Shown one piece after another: positions 25,914 through 35,399 of a stretch of DNA of 64,000 nt (the stretch's first letter is position 1; the number at the start of each line of letters is the position of its first letter). A model generated the notes under the pieces. The model did not search any database. It was not told the DNA's origin and saw nothing but the letters and a program-made list of their open reading frames with translations. This DNA is from Lentisphaeria bacterium. GTDB taxonomy: Bacteria; Verrucomicrobiota; Lentisphaeria; Victivallales; UBA1829. A program made the translations under genes and the position numbers. The stretch covers positions 62,001 through 126,000 of the forward strand of contig DPDG01000027.1 of the NCBI GenBank assembly GCA_003526375.1, read 5' to 3'.

Positions 25914-28433
25914 ATGAGTGACGAAAAAAATATTTTTGATGAAAATAAAAATGGCGGAGCTCCCGAAGTAATCCATGCGGAAAGCGTGGAGAATGCCGGG
26001 CAGAATTCCGGTGAAGGCATTGCAGAGGCAATCGTGCCGGCGATTTCTCCGCCGGGCGTGATCGTGTTTCCGTTTGCATTGACACCGCTCGTTCTGGACA
26101 ATGCGGAAATGATCTCGCTGGTCGAAAAGGCGGTAACGGGCGAAGATCGCCTGATCGCGATTTTCCCGGAAATGCCGGACCCCAACACCCCCGCCGCGGA
26201 TATTCAGGGCATGGGACTGAAAGTCAAGGACATGGAACTGGACGGAAAGAAAGTCTCCACGGTCGGCGTTCTATGCCGTATCGTCAAAGTCCTGAAATTT
26301 CCGGACGGCACCGTGCGTATGCTCCTGCGCGGGCTCAATCGCGTGGAGTTCGTGGAACGCCTTTTCCTGAACAGCATCAAGCTTGCGAAAGTGCGCCGGC
26401 TCACCCTTGAACCGGACAACAGCATCGAAACAGTCGCAATGGTGAGAAATGCGGTCAAACAGTTTCAGGAGATCGTTTCTTTCTCTCCGAATTTCCCGGA
26501 GGAGCTCAAGATCGCGATCATCAACCTGACCGACAACGTCAGGATCGCCGATCTGATCGCCGATACGATCAATATCAGTTATCCTGAAAAACTCGCAGTG
26601 CTGACCTTCCCGACACTTCAGGAACGGCTGCATCTGCTGACGATTCTGCTCAACCGCGAGGTGGAGGTTCTGCGTCTCGGCTCCGAGATTCAGTCCCAGG
26701 TCCACAATGCCATGAGCAAATCCCAGCGCGAGTTCTTCCTGCGCGAACAGCTCAAGACAATCAAGGAGGAGCTGGGCGAAGGCACGAAAAATCCGGACAT
26801 CGTCGCAATTCAGGAACGGATCGGCAAACTCAACCTGCCGGAAAATGTCCTTGAGATCGTCAAAAAAGAGACCGAGCGCCTGGAGATGATCCCGCAGGCG
26901 GCGGCGGAATACAACATTGCCTATACGTATATCGACTGGCTCCTTTCCGTGCCGTGGAACAATTTCACGGAGGACCGTCTCGACGTTGCCGAAGCGGGAA
27001 AAATCCTGGACCGCGACCATTACGGCTTGAAAGACGTGAAGGAAAGAATCCTGGAATTTCTTTCCGTGCTTCAGCTCAAGAAAGACCGGAAAGCCCCGAT
27101 CATCTGTTTCGTCGGGCCTCCGGGCGTAGGCAAGACCTCTCTGGGCAAGTCAATCGCGGAAGCCATGGGCAGGAAATTCGTCAGAATGTCCCTCGGCGGC
27201 GTGCGCGACGAAGCGGAAATCCGCGGACACCGCAGAACCTATATCGGGGCTCTGCCGGGACGCATCATCCAGGGAATGAAAAAGGCAGGGAGTTCCAACC
27301 CGGTTTTCATGCTGGATGAGCTCGACAAACTCGGAAACGACTTCCGGGGCGATCCGGCTTCGGCGCTTCTCGAAGTGCTTGACCCGCAGCAGAACAACGC
27401 ATTCAATGACCATTATCTCGAAGTCGATTACGATTTGAGTTCGGTCATGTTCATCGCCACGGCGAATATCATGGATACGATTCCGGGACCGCTGCTCGAC
27501 CGCATGGAAATCGTGCGCCTGCCGGGTTACACGGCAATGGAAAAACGCCAGATTGCAAAACAGTTCCTGATTCCGCGCCAGATCGAGGAAAACGGGCTGA
27601 CGGACAAGCATCTGGACTTCACGATGGAAGCGGTCGATGAAATCATTAATTATTATACGCGCGAAGCCGGAGTCCGGACTCTGGAACGGACCATCGGCGC
27701 GGTCTGCCGCAAACTCGCAAGAGAGATCGTGGAAGGCAAGCACGGCAACGGTGAAACGATCGTCGTGACGGAGCAGGAGGTCCGCCGTCTGCTCGGCGTG
27801 CGCAAGTTCTCGATGGACGAAGCCATGCGCAAGCCCGAAGTCGGAGTCGCCACCGGAATGGCATGGACCAGTGTAGGCGGGACGATTCTGCAGGTCGAAG
27901 CGGCAGCGATGCCGGGAAAAGGCGACCTGAAACTGACCGGTTCGCTGGGCGACGTCATGAAGGAAAGCGCTCTCGCCGCGTTTTCGCTCGTGAAAGGAAA
28001 AAGCGGAGAACTGGGCATTGACCCGGTGCTCTTCACCAATCACGACTTCCATATTCACGTGCCGGACGGCGCAACGCCGAAAGACGGTCCGTCCGCCGGC
28101 GTCACGCTGACCACGGCGCTGGTCTCGCTTCTGACGAACACTCCGGTACGCCCGGATATTGCCATGACGGGTGAAATCACCCTGCGCGGCAAAGTGACGG
28201 CAATCGGCGGCGTCAAGGAGAAGACGATCGGCGCAATGCGTTCAGGCATCCGGAACATCATTCTTCCGCTGGACAATAAAAAGGATGTGGACGATATTCC
28301 GGAGGAGGTCCGGGAAAAAGTCACGTTCCATTTCGTTTCCACGGTGCGCGAAGTGCTGGATCTCGTGCTGGAAAAGAAAACGGCATCCGCCCGAAAAACG
28401 GGAAAAAGAACCGTGAAGAAAAAAGCACAATAA
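25914..28433 (+). CDS. lon: ATP-dependent Lon protease
   Basis: An 839-aa cytoplasmic AAA+ serine protease that removes damaged and regulatory proteins. The N-terminal substrate-binding domain (about 40-240) has the family start PGVIVFPFALTPLVL and coiled linker QSQVHNAMSKSQREFFLREQ. The AAA+ domain has Walker A GPPGVGKTSLGKS (about 400) and Walker B MLDELDKLG. The protease domain has the catalytic Ser in KDGPSAGVT (about 727) and Lys in GGVKEK (about 770). I choose ATG 25914, 10 bases after GGAGG; the upstream ATG at 25899 overlaps that site. The acidic N-terminal 30 residues are an extension over E. coli Lon, and the end is a basic tail. Confidence 0.97.
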   Translation: MSDEKNIFDENKNGGAPEVIHAESVENAGQNSGEGIAEAIVPAISPPGVIVFPFALTPLVLDNAEMISLVEKAVTGEDRLIAIFPEMPDPNTPAADIQGMGLKVKDMELDGKKVSTVGVLCRIVKVLKFPDGTVRMLLRGLNRVEFVERLFLNSIKLAKVRRLTLEPDNSIETVAMVRNAVKQFQEIVSFSPNFPEELKIAIINLTDNVRIADLIADTINISYPEKLAVLTFPTLQERLHLLTILLNREVEVLRLGSEIQSQVHNAMSKSQREFFLREQLKTIKEELGEGTKNPDIVAIQERIGKLNLPENVLEIVKKETERLEMIPQAAAEYNIAYTYIDWLLSVPWNNFTEDRLDVAEAGKILDRDHYGLKDVKERILEFLSVLQLKKDRKAPIICFVGPPGVGKTSLGKSIAEAMGRKFVRMSLGGVRDEAEIRGHRRTYIGALPGRIIQGMKKAGSSNPVFMLDELDKLGNDFRGDPASALLEVLDPQQNNAFNDHYLEVDYDLSSVMFIATANIMDTIPGPLLDRMEIVRLPGYTAMEKRQIAKQFLIPRQIEENGLTDKHLDFTMEAVDEIINYYTREAGVRTLERTIGAVCRKLAREIVEGKHGNGETIVVTEQEVRRLLGVRKFSMDEAMRKPEVGVATGMAWTSVGGTILQVEAAAMPGKGDLKLTGSLGDVMKESALAAFSLVKGKSGELGIDPVLFTNHDFHIHVPDGATPKDGPSAGVTLTTALVSLLTNTPVRPDIAMTGEITLRGKVTAIGGVKEKTIGAMRSGIRNIILPLDNKKDVDDIPEEVREKVTFHFVSTVREVLDLVLEKKTASARKTGKRTVKKKAQ

Positions 28434-28440
28434 AACGTAT

Positions 28441-28478
28441 GCAGGGGAACCCTTTCAAAACAGGCTCCCCTGCTTTTT
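28441..28478 (+). terminator. lon terminator
   Basis: 8-bp stem GCAGGGGA/TCCCCTGC with five T, starting 7 bases after the stop. Confidence 0.9.
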
Positions 28479-28512
28479 CATTTTACAGGACTATTTAAAA
28501 AGAGGTAAAAAA

Positions 28513-29265
28513 ATGCTGCTTCGCTTATCTGTCATCGCCATGATGTCACTGCTGAGTGCGGGACTCTCCGCAGCGCAGGCAACGGCAAAGGATCTGACCG
28601 CGGAACAATTCATGTCGATTGTCCGGAATCCCCCGGGACGCGATTCATGGGCGAAAATGGAAGGATATGCGATGCACAAACGCGAAGGCGCACGTCCGGT
28701 CAAGGCGCAGATCCGCATGGGAACCCTTTTCACGCCGGAACGCACTATTGCCCAGATCACATTCAATAAAAATGAAGTCTACAACATCGGGCAGACCTAC
28801 GGGGAAAATCCGCAGTCCACCATGGAAAGCGGCGGATTTGCCCCCGGCAAGGCGCAGATCGGAATTTACGGGATCAATCCGGAAGACCTCACCATGAACT
28901 TCATTTACTGGAAACTTAAAGTCGAAAATCCCGCCGGTTCAGTCCGCGGGCAGGCTTGCCGCGTCTTCACGCTGATCGCCCCGAACGGCAAAGATGCAGT
29001 CATGGTCTATATCAGCACCGATTACTTTTTCCCGCTGCGCGCTGCATGGTACAAGGTCGCCCCGGACGGCAGGAGCCTTGAAAAGAAGCCGTTCCGCATT
29101 CTGGAGGTTTCCGGTTTCCGCAAGGAAAAAGATTTCTGGCTGGTCAGCAGACTGAATCTCACCGGCGGAGATGGAAACTGGAACACGGTCATCCGTTTTG
29201 ACGAAACTTCCGCCGGACTGTCGAAAAACGGCATTCCGGAAGACGTTTTCAATGTTTCCGGCTAA
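28513..29265 (+). CDS. Secreted LolA-like (outer-membrane lipoprotein-sorting) protein
   Basis: A 250-aa protein with signal peptide MLLRLSVIAMMSLLSAGLSA. The remainder is beta-rich and has the pattern of LolA-like proteins: RDSWAKMEGYAMHKREGARP early, RGQACRVFTLIAPNG in the middle, YISTDYFFPLRAAWYKVAPD, and LEVSGFRKEKDFWLVSRL, where paired strands form an open barrel. I infer a periplasmic carrier of lipid or lipoprotein; the assignment rests on pattern only. It is monocistronic, after the lon terminator. Confidence 0.5.
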   Translation: MLLRLSVIAMMSLLSAGLSAAQATAKDLTAEQFMSIVRNPPGRDSWAKMEGYAMHKREGARPVKAQIRMGTLFTPERTIAQITFNKNEVYNIGQTYGENPQSTMESGGFAPGKAQIGIYGINPEDLTMNFIYWKLKVENPAGSVRGQACRVFTLIAPNGKDAVMVYISTDYFFPLRAAWYKVAPDGRSLEKKPFRILEVSGFRKEKDFWLVSRLNLTGGDGNWNTVIRFDETSAGLSKNGIPEDVFNVSG

Positions 29266-29303
29266 AAAATATGAAGTCCTTGCAAGAAAAGGGACAAAAG
29301 ACT

Positions 29304-29331
29304 TTGACATAATCGGAAAAAACTATATATT
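29304..29331 (+). promoter_or_regulatory. Promoter of Ser/Thr kinase gene
   Basis: TTGACA (29304-29309), 16-bp spacer, TATATT (29326-29331), 67 bases before the start codon. Confidence 0.6.
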
Positions 29332-29397
29332 TCCATGAATAGGAATTGATATTTTTTACCGGATAAATCATGATATTTTATAAAAGGCGGAGTTAGA

Positions 29398-31956
29398 ATG
29401 CGGTTTCAGTGTCCATTTTGCCGAGGAATTGTATCGGTTGACAATACAGATATGGGGACGGATGTACAGTGCGGTCATTGCGGAGAACGTGTCACCGTCC
29501 CGACCTCGAGAGTCGCAACAGGAGCCGTAATCGGTGATTTCATCATTCTGCGGGAACTCGGACGCGGCGGAATGGGAATCGTTTATCTGGCGCACCAGAT
29601 CTCCCTGGACCGTCCCGCCGGACTTAAAATCCTTGCGGAAAACTACGCGAACAACGCCGAATTCGTCGTCGGGTTCATCAAAGAGGCACGCTCCGCAGCC
29701 AAGCTGAATCATCCCAATATCGTTCAAGCCTATGCCGTCGGCGAAGATGAAGGCATTTTCTATTTCGCAATGGAATATATCGACGGCGAAACCATGAAAA
29801 ATGTGCTCAAACGGGAGCATGTCATACCGATTGACCAGGCGATTTCCATCATTCAGCAGATCAGCGAGGCGCTGGATTACGCATGGAAGGAACAGAAACT
29901 GATCCACCGCGACATCAAACCGGACAACATCATGCTCACGTCAAGCGGACGGGCAAAACTGGCGGACCTCGGCCTTGCCAAAGTCGCAGGTGAAATCGAC
30001 GACAGCGAAGACGATGAGGTCATGGGAACGCCGCAGTATATCAGCCCCGAACACCTGACGGGGGCTCCCATGGACAGCCGGAGCGATATTTACAGTCTCG
30101 GCGCCACATTTTATCATTTCATCACCGGCCGTTTCCCGTATGAAGGCGCAACCGCCTCGGAAATCGCCCAGCAGCATCTTTTCGGCACTCTGATTCCGCC
30201 GAACGAGGTCAATCCGGATATTCCGGAAACCCTTTCGCGCATTGTCATGAAAATGATGGCGAAAGACCCTGCTCTCCGCTATCAGGACGCCGCGGAACTT
30301 GCCGATGACCTGCGTCTTGTGCGCCGGGGGCAGAACCCGGTTTCCGCTACGGAGACCGGCGCACTGCGCGTCATAAACTCCAACATGAATCTCCAGGGAC
30401 AGGAATTTGCTCCGGCAGCGGAAGGGGAAGCCGAGAAGAAAACTCCTTTCAAGATGCCGCAGTTGAAGTTGAAATCCCAGAATGCGGCTCCCGCACCACA
30501 GCCAGCCCAGCAGTTCACGCAGACGGAAACCATCGCGGAAAACAAGAGTTTCACAGAAACCGCCAATGAAGTTGCGGCTCCCAAACTGCCGCCGAAGCCG
30601 GTCTCCTTGAAAATGCCGGAAAAACCGAAACCCGCGGAGCCTCCCAAGCCCGCTGCGCCCCCTGCGGAAAACGAGGCGGCGGAAAAGCTTAAAAAAGCAC
30701 AGGAAATGGCAAAGAAGGCGGCGGCGAAAAACAAAGGGAAAAAGAAAAACGGCAAGGGCAAACCCGGCGAAGGAGAAAAGAAAAACGGCGCGGCCGTCAT
30801 TATTCTTCTCGCAGTCGTACTTCTCGGCGCAGGCGGATTTTTCGGATACCAGTACCGGAAACAGATTACAGGGCTCTTTTATTCCGCTTATGATAAGACC
30901 GTCGGGAAAATATCCGGGAACAGCGATCAAAGCCCCTACATGGCGGACATTACGCAGACCCTGACTCTCATCGGGCGAGACTCCTCCGATACGGAAGGAA
31001 TTATCCGGAAGGCGGAGGAATTTCTTGCCAAACACCCGGTCGCGGAAACCGACGAGGAAAAGGCGAAACTCGCCGAACTTCTGCAGATTTATATCCCTCT
31101 TGACGAATCACGCTTTGCTGCGGCACGCGATTCCGCCCATCAGAGTTATACGGACAAAGTCGCGGAAAAGGAACGTGCTCTTGCGGAGGCGGCGGAAGCA
31201 GAAAGAAAAAGAAAAGCCGAAGAAGCCGAACGTCAGCGCAAAGCCGCCGAGGAAAGGCGTCTCGCGGAGCAGAAACGGCAGCAGATACAGAAGGAAATCA
31301 CCTCCTTCAAAAATAAATATGCATGGTTGAGGCTCGTGACACAGCGCAGTATCATAGAGTTCGGAAGAAAGAACGATGAAGCCGGAATGCTCAGAATATT
31401 TGAGAACAATGCAAAGGAAATCCAGTTGACAAAAGAGAAAAATGCAGAGATACGCAAGATGGCGAACAGTTTTGTCTGGTGGTCCAATCAACTCCGCAAT
31501 TATATGCGCGGCGCATTCGAGATCAAGGATGCGCTTGAAAACGGCAATCCCGCAATCGTCGGCATTCCTGTTGAAATCAGGTTCAACCTCTGTAAAGTGA
31601 AATCCGTCAGCAACGGCGTGCTCACCGGGGAAACTACAGGCGGAAAGGAAATCGCAATTCCGGTCAAGGAAATGAATACCGGTTCGCGTCCATTCATGAA
31701 TTTCGTGAAAAAAGTCGGAGAGAAACTCAATAAACCGGCATCCGTTCCGTTTTATTTCCTCTGGATCAAAGAATATAATGTGGCTCATGTCGTCGCCAAC
31801 GAGGAGAACAACACCGTAAGAAACCTGGTGTCCTCCATCTTCAACACCTATCTTTCCAATGCGTTGAGACAGAAAAACATAGACAAGGAAGAACTTGAAA
31901 ACGAATTCGGCAGGCTGCCGGAATACAAAAAGCTGGCGCCGAAAAAAAGAAAATAA
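29398..31956 (+). CDS. Membrane Ser/Thr protein kinase with N-terminal zinc ribbon
   Basis: An 852-aa PknB-type kinase. Residues 1-35 form a zinc ribbon (CPFC near 5-8 and CGHC near 25-28). The kinase domain (about 47-310) has the Gly loop ELGRGGMGIVYLA, Lys77, Glu96 in FIKEARSA, HRDIKPDNIML with Asp172, and DLG (190-192) in place of DFG. VMGTPQYISPEHL is the activation segment end. A Pro/Ala/Lys-rich linker leads to one membrane helix (about 465-485). Beyond it is a long charged helical segment (AEKERALAEAAEAERKRKAE) and a C-terminal globular part of unknown family. The kinase faces the cytoplasm and the C-terminal part the periplasm, so it likely senses an envelope signal. The Zn ribbon plus kinase fusion is known in PVC bacteria. 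Confidence 0.9.
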   Translation: MRFQCPFCRGIVSVDNTDMGTDVQCGHCGERVTVPTSRVATGAVIGDFIILRELGRGGMGIVYLAHQISLDRPAGLKILAENYANNAEFVVGFIKEARSAAKLNHPNIVQAYAVGEDEGIFYFAMEYIDGETMKNVLKREHVIPIDQAISIIQQISEALDYAWKEQKLIHRDIKPDNIMLTSSGRAKLADLGLAKVAGEIDDSEDDEVMGTPQYISPEHLTGAPMDSRSDIYSLGATFYHFITGRFPYEGATASEIAQQHLFGTLIPPNEVNPDIPETLSRIVMKMMAKDPALRYQDAAELADDLRLVRRGQNPVSATETGALRVINSNMNLQGQEFAPAAEGEAEKKTPFKMPQLKLKSQNAAPAPQPAQQFTQTETIAENKSFTETANEVAAPKLPPKPVSLKMPEKPKPAEPPKPAAPPAENEAAEKLKKAQEMAKKAAAKNKGKKKNGKGKPGEGEKKNGAAVIILLAVVLLGAGGFFGYQYRKQITGLFYSAYDKTVGKISGNSDQSPYMADITQTLTLIGRDSSDTEGIIRKAEEFLAKHPVAETDEEKAKLAELLQIYIPLDESRFAAARDSAHQSYTDKVAEKERALAEAAEAERKRKAEEAERQRKAAEERRLAEQKRQQIQKEITSFKNKYAWLRLVTQRSIIEFGRKNDEAGMLRIFENNAKEIQLTKEKNAEIRKMANSFVWWSNQLRNYMRGAFEIKDALENGNPAIVGIPVEIRFNLCKVKSVSNGVLTGETTGGKEIAIPVKEMNTGSRPFMNFVKKVGEKLNKPASVPFYFLWIKEYNVAHVVANEENNTVRNLVSSIFNTYLSNALRQKNIDKEELENEFGRLPEYKKLAPKKRK

Positions 31957-32003
31957 CGCCGCCGAAAGACGGATCATAGAATCTTAATACAGGGGGTATG
32001 GCT

Positions 32004-33497
32004 ATGAATCCATTATTTGCCGCCGCGGGAATCACGGTAACGGGTCCGCTGATGACTGGAAAAATTCTTGAAAGCACACTTGCCGGATCATGGTTCGATG
32101 CAAACCCCAGGGTTCTGCACCGGCAGATTGCCGAATGGGTGAAACGTGCCGACGCCGGCAAGTCCGGCAAAAAAACAATCGCATTGATACAGCCCCATGC
32201 AGGGTATGCCTATTCCGGTCCGACCGCCGCCTATGGCGCCAAAGCGGTCATGGGCGGCAGATACAGCCGTGTCATCATTCTGGGCCCGGCGCATCGCGTT
32301 TATATGGAAAACCGCATCTGCATTCCTTCTGAAGCCGACGGCATGAGCACTCCGCTCGGAACCCTTGCATTTGACAGGGAAGCGCTCGAAAAACTCCGTT
32401 CCCTGCCGTTCATTGCAACCGGCGACAAAATTCTGGCGCAGGAGCACAGTGTTCAGATTCAGCTTCCGTTTCTCCAATATGCGCTTGGAAACGACTTCAA
32501 ACTTGTGCCCGTGGTTGTCGGGCAGCTTGATGACGCACATGCGTCAAAAGTCGCGGACGCCCTGAAAAAGATCACGGACAGCTCGACGCTGGTCGTCGTC
32601 AGTTCCGATTTCACGCATTACGGCAGGAACTTCGATTATGTCCCTTTCCGCACCGACATCGAAGCAAATCTGAAAAAACTGGATCTCGGGGCATTCGATA
32701 AAATCAAAACGAAAAATCCATCTGAGTTTGCCTCCTACCTTCGCACTACAGGTGCAACGATCTGCGGAGAAGCTCCGATCCGCATTCTGCTGAATATGCT
32801 TCCCGGAAACGCCGGCGTCGAACTGCTCCATTATACGACATCCTCCGCGGAAAGCGGGGATTTTTCCCATTGCGTCAGCTATATTTCCGGCGCAGTCTGC
32901 GGGCAATGGGACTCCCTGCCGGGAAACGGGGCAGAGGATTTTCTCTCCGCCCAGGATAAAAAAACACTCCTTTCCATGGCGCGGCGATCCATTGAATATG
33001 TATTTGAACACCGGAAAGCTCCCCGCAGCGATATCTTCAAGGCGGAGGCAACGGACAACATGAAAAAGATCGCCGGATGTTTCGTCACGCTCAATCTGGG
33101 AAATGACCTGCGCGGCTGCATCGGTGAAATCGAGCCTGTCCGCCCGTTATACCAGGCGGTGACGGCGCGTGCCGTCGATTCGGCATTCCGCGATCCGCGT
33201 TTCCCGCAACTGTCGCCGGCGGAACTGAAACGCGTCACAATTGAAATTTCCGCCCTGACTCCCGCGAAGCCGGTAACATCTTATCAGGACATCGTCATCG
33301 GGAAACACGGCATGACAATCACGAAGGACGGACGTTCCGCCGTATTCCTGCCTCAAGTCGCACCGGAGCAGGGGTGGGATCTCGCAACGACATTGACTTA
33401 CCTTTCACGCAAAGCCGGGCTCGCCTCCGATGCCTGGAAGTCGCCCGATGCGAAATTCACCGTATTTGAAGCAATCGTTTTCCATGAACGCAAATAA
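32004..33497 (+). CDS. amrB: AmmeMemoRadiSam system protein B fused to protein A (MEMO1 + AMMECR1)
   Basis: A 497-aa fusion. The N-terminal half (to about 300) is MEMO1-like, with the metal-site motifs PHAGYAYSGPTAAY, GPAHRVY, LAQEHSVQIQLPF and SSDFTHYG. The C-terminal half (about 315-497) is AMMECR1-like: GCFVTLNLGNDLRGCIGEIE, AVDSAFRDPRFPQLSPAEL and FLPQVAPEQGWD. These two domains with a radical SAM protein form the AmmeMemoRadiSam system, whose chemistry is not settled. The radical SAM partner is not within this window. I choose ATG 32004 because GGGGG lies 8 bases upstream; ATG 31998 is also in frame. Confidence 0.93.
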   Translation: MNPLFAAAGITVTGPLMTGKILESTLAGSWFDANPRVLHRQIAEWVKRADAGKSGKKTIALIQPHAGYAYSGPTAAYGAKAVMGGRYSRVIILGPAHRVYMENRICIPSEADGMSTPLGTLAFDREALEKLRSLPFIATGDKILAQEHSVQIQLPFLQYALGNDFKLVPVVVGQLDDAHASKVADALKKITDSSTLVVVSSDFTHYGRNFDYVPFRTDIEANLKKLDLGAFDKIKTKNPSEFASYLRTTGATICGEAPIRILLNMLPGNAGVELLHYTTSSAESGDFSHCVSYISGAVCGQWDSLPGNGAEDFLSAQDKKTLLSMARRSIEYVFEHRKAPRSDIFKAEATDNMKKIAGCFVTLNLGNDLRGCIGEIEPVRPLYQAVTARAVDSAFRDPRFPQLSPAELKRVTIEISALTPAKPVTSYQDIVIGKHGMTITKDGRSAVFLPQVAPEQGWDLATTLTYLSRKAGLASDAWKSPDAKFTVFEAIVFHERK

Positions 33498-33543
33498 CAG
33501 GAAACAATCCCGGTTTCCGGGATAACATTCAGAAGGAGAGACC

Positions 33544-35199
33544 ATGAGCATCCAATGGACATTAGTTTTTCTCTGCACATGTGCGGCGGCTTTCGCTGCG
33601 GAGGAACAGGCGAAGCCGGAAATACCGACGATTCCCGCACCGGTCACAAAGCTGGCTTTATTTAAAAACGGCATAGGCGCCGTGGTCCGCAAAGCAAATC
33701 CGACGCCGACGCCTTTTCTCGTCAAAGACTCCATGACCCCGATCCACGGAACGTTGTGGTTCATGCCGTCTGACGGATTAAGCGTAAGGACAGTGAAACA
33801 GAGGGTCCGGGAGCCGAATACACAGCCGTTTCAGAACCTGACCGCCTCTTACGAGGGGCGCGCCGTTCAATTGACACTCAGCGGCAATTCCGAAACTCCA
33901 TCGGAGATCATCGGAAAAGTCATCCGCCCGGTGAAAGAGACACCGCAAAAACAACGGGACGCCGGTTATAACAGCTTCCAGCCTTCCACGGAACGCTTCC
34001 TGACATTAAGCCTGAACAGCGGGGAGATTATTTCCATAGACACTTCCCGGATCATCAGTATCCGCGCCCTGAAAATCAATCAGACGCTCGAAATGGAGAA
34101 GGAGGCGCTCCTGATTACGCCGAAAGTAAAAAGCGCGGGACCGCTTGCAATCTGCTACCTGACGAAAGGAGCGGCATGGGCGCCATCCTACCGGCTGGAA
34201 CTCGGCAAAGACTCCGCGATGCGTCTCAGCATGTCAACCGTCATTATGAATGAACTGGAGGATTTGAAAGATGTGGAAATGAACCTGATTTCAGGATATC
34301 CGAACATCAAGTTTGAAAATGCGGCCAGCCCCATGGCGTCCGGTATGACAATGGCGGAGTTTTTCCGGCAGCTCACAGGCAGCGGCGGTATGGCAAGTCC
34401 GGTTCTGGCACAGAGAATCATGTCCAACAAGGCTTTCGCCTCTGATGCCGCAATGGGCGCTGCCGTTACCGGGGCAACTCTTCCGCCAAGCGGAGAATCC
34501 GAAGATATTCACTACCGGAACATTGGCAAAATCAGCCTGAAAAAGGGAGAACGCCTCTATCTGCCGCTGGAGTCCGCTGAGTCAACCTATGAACGGATTG
34601 TGGAATGGACGATCAATGACCGGCGCGACAACTGGGGACGCCCGGTCAACTTCGGCAGTATGGAAAAATACAACGGAGAACTATGGGACGCCGTCAGTTT
34701 CAGAAATCCTTTCAAATCACCGATCACCACGGCGCCGATTGAAATTACCGACGGGGGAAAATTCCTCGGACAGACGACTGTCGAATGGGTCAATCCCGGA
34801 CAGAAGAACATCCTCAGAATCACCAAGGCAATGACGGTTACGGGACAGGTAACGGAAAATGAAATCGCAAAAACTTCTCTCAAGGAGGAAAAAGCATCTT
34901 CTTCTCCCGCAAAATCCGCAACCCGTGAAACTGTCCGGATCGGGGGCGACAATTACTGGAAACAGGAGATCGAAGGTGTTCTTGCGTTGAAAAATTACAG
35001 GAAAACGAATGCCAAAGCCGTGATTAAACTGCAATTTTCCGGCGATCTGGTCTCTGCCGAAGGCAACCCGTCGAAACAGCTTGTGCCGCAGGGCTACAAC
35101 TCCGTCAATCCGCGTAACGAATTGACATGGGAAACAGTTGTGAAAGCGGATCGGGAACTGAAAATCCACTACCGGTATTCTGTTCTTGTCAGATACTAA
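33544..35199 (+). CDS. Secreted DUF4139-like protein
   Basis: A 551-aa protein with signal peptide ending CAAAFAA. It has VTKLALFKNGIGAVVRKANP near 35-54 and, in the middle, a DUF4139-like stretch with GAAWAPSYRLELGKDSAMRL and IMNELEDLKDVEMNLISGYP. The C-terminal part includes IRYRYSVLVRY-like strands typical of that family, which contains mucoidy-inhibitor A and other surface proteins of unknown role. The family match is from pattern only. The gene is 46 bases after the AmmeMemo fusion and may share its transcript. A terminator follows. Confidence 0.75.
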   Translation: MSIQWTLVFLCTCAAAFAAEEQAKPEIPTIPAPVTKLALFKNGIGAVVRKANPTPTPFLVKDSMTPIHGTLWFMPSDGLSVRTVKQRVREPNTQPFQNLTASYEGRAVQLTLSGNSETPSEIIGKVIRPVKETPQKQRDAGYNSFQPSTERFLTLSLNSGEIISIDTSRIISIRALKINQTLEMEKEALLITPKVKSAGPLAICYLTKGAAWAPSYRLELGKDSAMRLSMSTVIMNELEDLKDVEMNLISGYPNIKFENAASPMASGMTMAEFFRQLTGSGGMASPVLAQRIMSNKAFASDAAMGAAVTGATLPPSGESEDIHYRNIGKISLKKGERLYLPLESAESTYERIVEWTINDRRDNWGRPVNFGSMEKYNGELWDAVSFRNPFKSPITTAPIEITDGGKFLGQTTVEWVNPGQKNILRITKAMTVTGQVTENEIAKTSLKEEKASSSPAKSATRETVRIGGDNYWKQEIEGVLALKNYRKTNAKAVIKLQFSGDLVSAEGNPSKQLVPQGYNSVNPRNELTWETVVKADRELKIHYRYSVLVRY

Positions 35200-35208
35200 A
35201 CATTGTGG

Positions 35209-35252
35209 GGGGATTCTTATGCCTATACAAAGGGTGGTAGAATCCCCGTTTT
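35209..35252 (+). terminator. Terminator of DUF4139 gene
   Basis: 9-bp stem GGGGATTCT/AGAATCCCC with a 21-base loop and GTTTT after it, starting 10 bases past the stop. The following 147 bases before nrdJ hold no cobalamin riboswitch or NrdR box that I can see. Confidence 0.75.
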
Positions 35253-35399
35253 CCATTTGTCAACCCCCGGAAAGGATTTTTTCTCAAAAAAAGTATCTGA
35301 AAGTTTCCGTTTTTACAATTGATATTTCCCTGTTCCGTGCAATATTTCCATATCTATGTTCAAACAAATTTCAATCTTAAAAACATAAGGGACTATGCG

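Noticed and set aside
35253..35399. Possible cobalamin riboswitch before the B12-dependent nrdJ
   Set aside because: The gap is too short after the terminator, and no B12-box-like sequence is present.
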